This document shows, in pieces, positions 60,640 to 64,000 of a stretch of DNA of 64,000 nucleotides (position 1 is the first letter of the stretch; each line of letters opens with the position of its first letter). Source of the stretch: Symbiodinium sp. CCMP2592 (taxonomy: Eukaryota > Sar > Dinophyceae > Suessiales > Symbiodiniaceae); NCBI GenBank assembly GCA_905221615.1, contig CAJNDT010000580.1, forward strand, positions 443,511 through 507,510, given 5' to 3'. The notes under the pieces were generated by a model. The model was not told where the DNA came from. It made no database searches and was given only the letters and a program-made list of their open reading frames with translations. Position numbers and translations under genes: made by a program.

Positions 60640-60706
60640 TTCAGCCGCTGCCGCCGGCCCTTCCGCCGCTGCTGCTGCCGCTGCTGCTGCCGCCGACCGC
60701 CTGCCT
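60640..60706. repeat. GCT/GCC trinucleotide tract
   Basis: GCCGCTGCTGCTGCCGCTGC-type repeat. It encodes poly-Ala in one frame and Gly/Ser in another; a coding role is not shown. Confidence 0.75.
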
Positions 60707-60729
60707 GAGCTTCATATGAAATATGACAC

Positions 60730-61178
60730 CGGAAAGTGCCAAGAATTCTGATTGCCATAAAATGCTTCTCAGCAACTGGCTGCTGGTCGTCAACAGATCG
60801 AAGCACTTCGGCTTGCGCTTCAAGTCGACGACATCATCGCACAGACCTGAAGCATCCAATCCACGGCGCAGCCGAAGAAGTTTTTGATAGGCAGGAAATG
60901 GCAGGAAGGACACAATGCTCAGATGCGGCAAAGCAACTTCCCTGGAACAAGTAGCCAATGCCGGAGCCGGGGTACACGGCATGCTTAATCCAGATGCGGT
61001 GTTCAAACTGCTCATGTGGAGGCAGCAAACCGCCCCTCGGCGTCGGCCGAGGCAGCTCCGTATCCTCGTCCCACCACGATGCCACCACTCTGCGCTTCGA
61101 AGAACTGCTCTGTTTCCAGTGCTTGCCCGTCTGAACTTTCCTGTCGCTCTTGAGGTTGTGACCACGAGTATTTCTCAC
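60730..61178 (-). CDS. Candidate exon(s) of an unrecognised minus-strand gene
   Basis: The minus frame from 61,178 reads KRRVVASWWDEDTELPRP then LPPHEQFEHRIWIKHAVYP and YLFQG. It has a protein-like mix of residues and a plausible GT donor after the last block. In another frame 60,735-60,930 reads AYQKLLRLRRGLDASGLCDD and DLKRKPKCFDLL. They could be successive exons. No family recognised; splice sites uncertain. Confidence 0.3.
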
Positions 61179-61197
61179 ATCACCTTAATTTAGTCCG

Positions 61198-61345
61198 GAA
61201 AGAGAAAGGAGGCAGCAGCCAGCATCCACAATGCTTTGGCTTGAGGTTTTGAAATGCAACCACGGCACAGCCATTGCACAGGGCAGGCGGCTTGCGCCTA
61301 CTCCCAGCCCCGCAGCCGGGACACTTGTACGGAGAGCTCGGCATC
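61198..61345 (-). CDS. Candidate Cys-rich exon
   Basis: The minus frame reads YKCPGCGAGSRRKPPALCNG then CAVVAFQNLKPKHCGCW: C-x2-C-x11-C-x2-C, as in zinc ribbons. Short, without visible neighbours. It may belong with the candidate exons at lower coordinates. Confidence 0.3.
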
Positions 61346-62160
61346 GCACGGGAAGAAACCTGTCGATCCCAGGCAATGACGGTTTTGACAGTGAGGCTGA
61401 TGATTTGCTGCTTCGGAGCTCTGTGTTTGTCCGCAGCTGAAAATCTGAAAAGACTCGCAGAGACCTTGGTCGAGAGAGATCGTCCCTTGTGCCCGCAATG
61501 CTGGGCATGCGAACACATGTGAATCTGAAAAGTCACGGCTTGCCATGAAATTACAAGTCTGATTCTGAAGAGTCACAGCTTGCCCATCACAGCTCAATTC
61601 AGCACATGTGTTAATTCGAATTCGCATGCAGCCTGGTGACGGCAGCTTCTCGGCACCCTTGAGACTGGCACCCTTGTTCACGACCGAACACCTGCACATG
61701 TTCGAAATCGCAGGACCCCCCTCGGGTCCACTGGACCCAAAGCAACACGTCACATTCTGAGGATTCCTCAGTAAAACAGACTGCTGAATAGGTACCTATG
61801 GAACAAGGAACATGAATAACTTTCTCGAAGTGTCTTCTTGCGGCTAGCATCTTCAGAACTATTCTCAGTGCCGGCAGCCCCTCTAGCATACATTGCACCA
61901 CTCAGTGGGCTGTAAGCACTTCATCGATGAGCCTATCAGATTTGCCGGAAGCTTCAGATGCAGCTAAGTCATCATCGAGTCTATGCATTTTCTCAAGTCA
62001 CTCTTTCTTGTCACAAAGCGAATGGAGGCCTGGAACCAATGGATTCAACCGTGATGATGAAAGCACAGGACTGTGAATGCTATGTTAAAAACTTATTCTG
62101 AACTATGATTCATGTCATAGTTACCTTGCTTTTCGAAACTGATGCATAATTTGTCGTTGC
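61346..62160. other. Intergenic or intronic DNA
   Basis: No domain, repeat or motif that I can support. If the minus-strand exons either side belong to one gene, this is intron. Confidence 0.4.
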
Positions 62161-62163
62161 ATA

Positions 62164-62525
62164 TCGAATTGTGGTTGTCCTGGTCATGTCGAATTGTGGT
62201 TGTCCGCTTCACTTCGTGACGTAAAAAAAAATGTTGACGGCATTTGCGCAATTGAATTGGCCTCGCCGAATGCTGTCCAACCGCATGGTCGTCATCCGAC
62301 GGGAGGCTGGGCAACCACAGTTTGGAAGGGTGGAGGGTTTTAGCCTCATATGAAATTGTGATTGTCTTAGGGTTTGCGGGCCCGCTGTCGGAGACCCCTG
62401 CCCAAATGTGGTTGTCCGTTGCCTGTTGTCTGTGTCTTTTGCTCATGTCTAAATGTGATTGTCCTACACGGCTCCTGGCGGCTGTGCTTGTGCCCAAACT
62501 CTATTTGGAATTGTGGTTGTCTGCG
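62164..62525. repeat. AATTGTGGTTGTCC dispersed repeats
   Basis: Copies at 62,166, 62,191, 62,352, 62,404, 62,450 and 62,508, with small changes (GTGATTGTCC). The phrase CCCGCTGTCGGA follows or precedes two of them. Spacing is irregular. Confidence 0.75.
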
Positions 62526-62754
62526 GCCCGCTGTCGGAAGCAATGCCTGGGTTAGGGGGCAACAAGAATGCCGAAAGAGCAGGCCAGCAATGCTTTTCCC
62601 AACGGATTCGGGTTTACAGATCAAGGTTTACGGATGCCCAGCCGACGATGGTGCGGAATCTCCAAAGAAAGCTGCACAAATGGATCCAGCTACCCAACAT
62701 TGCCGCTACAAAACTGCAAGCCTAACTGGCAGACAACCTTTTCTGCATAGGCCC

Positions 62755-62975
62755 GTGCTCTTGCAGCTGTCACACATCTGGAGTCGACCACTTGGCTGCC
62801 CGTGTTTCAAAGGCAGCTGTCGCACACACGGAACCGCACAAAACTGCAGCTGCATCTGCCCGTCCTTCAAAAGCAGCTGTCACACATACGGGGTCCATCT
62901 CAAAACTGCAGCTGTGTTCGCAGCTCACTTGGCCGCATCTGCACGTGCTGTCCGGCAGCTGTCACACATGCACGT
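62755..62975. repeat. AGCTGTCACACAT imperfect tandem repeats
   Basis: About four units of roughly 60-70 bp, each with GCAGCTGTC(A/G)CACA, a CCGT(G/C)(T/C)TTCAAA part and CAAAACTGCAGCTG. Non-coding or intronic. Confidence 0.7.
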
Positions 62976-63225
62976 CTCGCAGAAAGTTGGTTTCCGCACC
63001 TCAAGGCGGCAGACGCAAGAAGATAGATGCCAGGAGAAGGGCCTTGAATACATGCCGGAATGTGCCGGGCCTTCTTGGCCCCTGGATGCTCAACTCGGAA
63101 TCTTTTCGCTGCCAGTTTCGAGAGAAGGGATCCTGTAGCCATCGCTTCGGGAAGCTCTGCCAGGGAGCTGCGGTCGGAGGCGACAAGAAAGCCGGACTGC
63201 TGCAGGGCGTCCGACATAGCAGGGC

Positions 63226-64000
63226 TCATCTTTTTCCCACCGACCCATTCGCCCACCACGCAGAAGGATGGCGCTTGCACGAATGCCCACGGGAATCGGC
63301 CGTCGCGCCACCTGCAACAAGACACGTGCTAGAGACGGAACCCGAAGGAAGACGGAAGCCGACCTTGCCGAGGCTCGGCATGTGATTGTCCGCCTCAGCA
63401 TCCACCCCGTTGATGTAGGACCAGATCATGCCAGCACCTGCAACAAAGATTGAAATAGATTGGAATGTGCCCCGCGAGCTTCCCCAGCCTTCTGGCACTC
63501 GACCGTCGCCCTTCCACGCGGACATGACCAAGGTCGGACGGAGACGGCCGGCGCCGGCAGCAGTCATGCCTGATGCTCCTCCCTTAGGGTCGTAGATAAT
63601 CTTCACCCGGTTGAAAGCGACGGCATCCTTTGTCTCGCTACGAAGAATATGGCAGAGTCCCCTCAGGACCCTGGGGCAAGAGGTGTTCTTTGGGTTCAGT
63701 ATGTACTCATCTTTCTTCTCCTTCTTCTGCTTCTTCTGCTTCTTCTTTTTGTCTGTAGCATCTGCCGGCTGATTCTTGTCCTGCTTTTCCCGCTTCTTCT
63801 TCTGGACTCCGAAGAACCTGGCAAACCATGAATTCTGTGCCTGTTTGGGGTCAGCTAATCGTGGGGCCCGGGCATGCTCCGCCCCTTTTTCTTGGAACCC
63901 AAGGACCTGGGCAAAACGACATTGCAACTCCTCAGCCAGAGAACCTTCCGAGCCCTCCACACATCCCCGGGCTCGACCAGCGAGCAGAGGTCCTCTACGA
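63226..64000 (-). CDS. Partial unrecognised gene, open at the right window edge
   Basis: The minus frame is open from the window edge (64,000) down to 63,226, so the start lies outside. It has a helical beginning (SLAEELQCRFAQVLGF), then a very Lys-rich tract (DKKKKQKKQKKEKKDE; 63,690-63,790), then KNTSCPRVLRGLCHILRSE, KIIYDPKGGASG and GAGMIWSYINGVDAEADNH. Two TTGTTGCAG|G sequences at about 63,440 and 63,320 resemble 3' splice sites, so the true exons may be shorter. Below the second, another frame reads PAMSDALQQSGFLVASDRSS and LSKLAAKRFRVEHPG (to about 63,060), a likely further exon. The poly-Lys stretch suggests a nucleic-acid-binding or nucleolar protein. No family recognised. Confidence 0.45.
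   Translation of the reverse strand, partial: RRGPLLAGRARGCVEGSEGSLAEELQCRFAQVLGFQEKGAEHARAPRLADPKQAQNSWFARFFGVQKKKREKQDKNQPADATDKKKKQKKQKKEKKDEYILNPKNTSCPRVLRGLCHILRSETKDAVAFNRVKIIYDPKGGASGMTAAGAGRLRPTLVMSAWKGDGRVPEGWGSSRGTFQSISIFVAGAGMIWSYINGVDAEADNHMPSLGKVGFRLPSGSVSSTCLVAGGATADSRGHSCKRHPSAWWANGSVGKR

Overview
This window looks like nuclear DNA of a dinoflagellate, most likely one related to Symbiodiniaceae. Four things point there. Degenerate plant/alga-type telomere repeats (TTTAGGG/CCCTAAA) are scattered throughout. Short palindromic elements of many families fill the intergenic DNA. One gene encodes a tandem-repeat RCC1-like protein of a kind I associate with Symbiodinium. Finally, a 12-nt exact match to the 3' end of the dinoflagellate spliced leader lies in the sense orientation inside both LTRs of a retrotransposon. 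No bacterial operon, rRNA, convincing tRNA or CRISPR array is visible.

Layout. 1-23,238 is gene-poor intergenic DNA with telomere-like tracts, microsatellites and at least six families of palindromic MITE-like elements. It also holds one RCC1-like repeat gene with an N-terminal ubiquitin-like domain (5,761-7,347, minus) and one kelch-motif exon remnant (about 16,050, minus). 23,239-28,501 is a 5.3-kb DNA transposon with about 30-bp imperfect terminal inverted repeats. Its three plus-strand genes are an unknown protein with an in-frame TAG, a P-loop ATPase/helicase-like protein with an apparent frameshift, and an intact KDZ-like DDE transposase. 28,502-41,088 is again gene-poor, with more palindromic elements, a large foldback with a GGAAATTTT array, and an AT-rich ACTAAT-type repeat field.

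41,089-59,539 is a nearly pristine LTR retrotransposon on the minus strand. It has 250-bp LTRs that differ at one position and a 4-bp target-site duplication (AACA). One uninterrupted 5,802-codon ORF (59,149-41,741) encodes, in order: a Gag-like region, two CCCH zinc fingers, an aspartic-protease-like domain, the C-terminal half of a Ty3-type reverse transcriptase plus RNase H, a D,D35E integrase, a degenerate methyltransferase-like region, the N-terminal half of the reverse transcriptase including YVDD, a Tpt1/KptA RNA 2'-phosphotransferase domain with its catalytic R-H-R-R set intact, a proline-rich region, C2H2 and RanBP2-type zinc fingers, an RGG-like tract, a transmembrane segment, a SWIM zinc finger and a single-HKD phospholipase-D-like nuclease domain. 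The reverse transcriptase is therefore split on either side of the integrase, and about 2,300 residues of cargo follow it. This element is the most unusual object in the window.

59,540-64,000 continues the AT-rich insertion target, then holds GAGATT-type and AATTGTGGTTGTCC repeats. At the right edge is a minus-strand coding region, open beyond the window, with possible further exons at lower coordinates.
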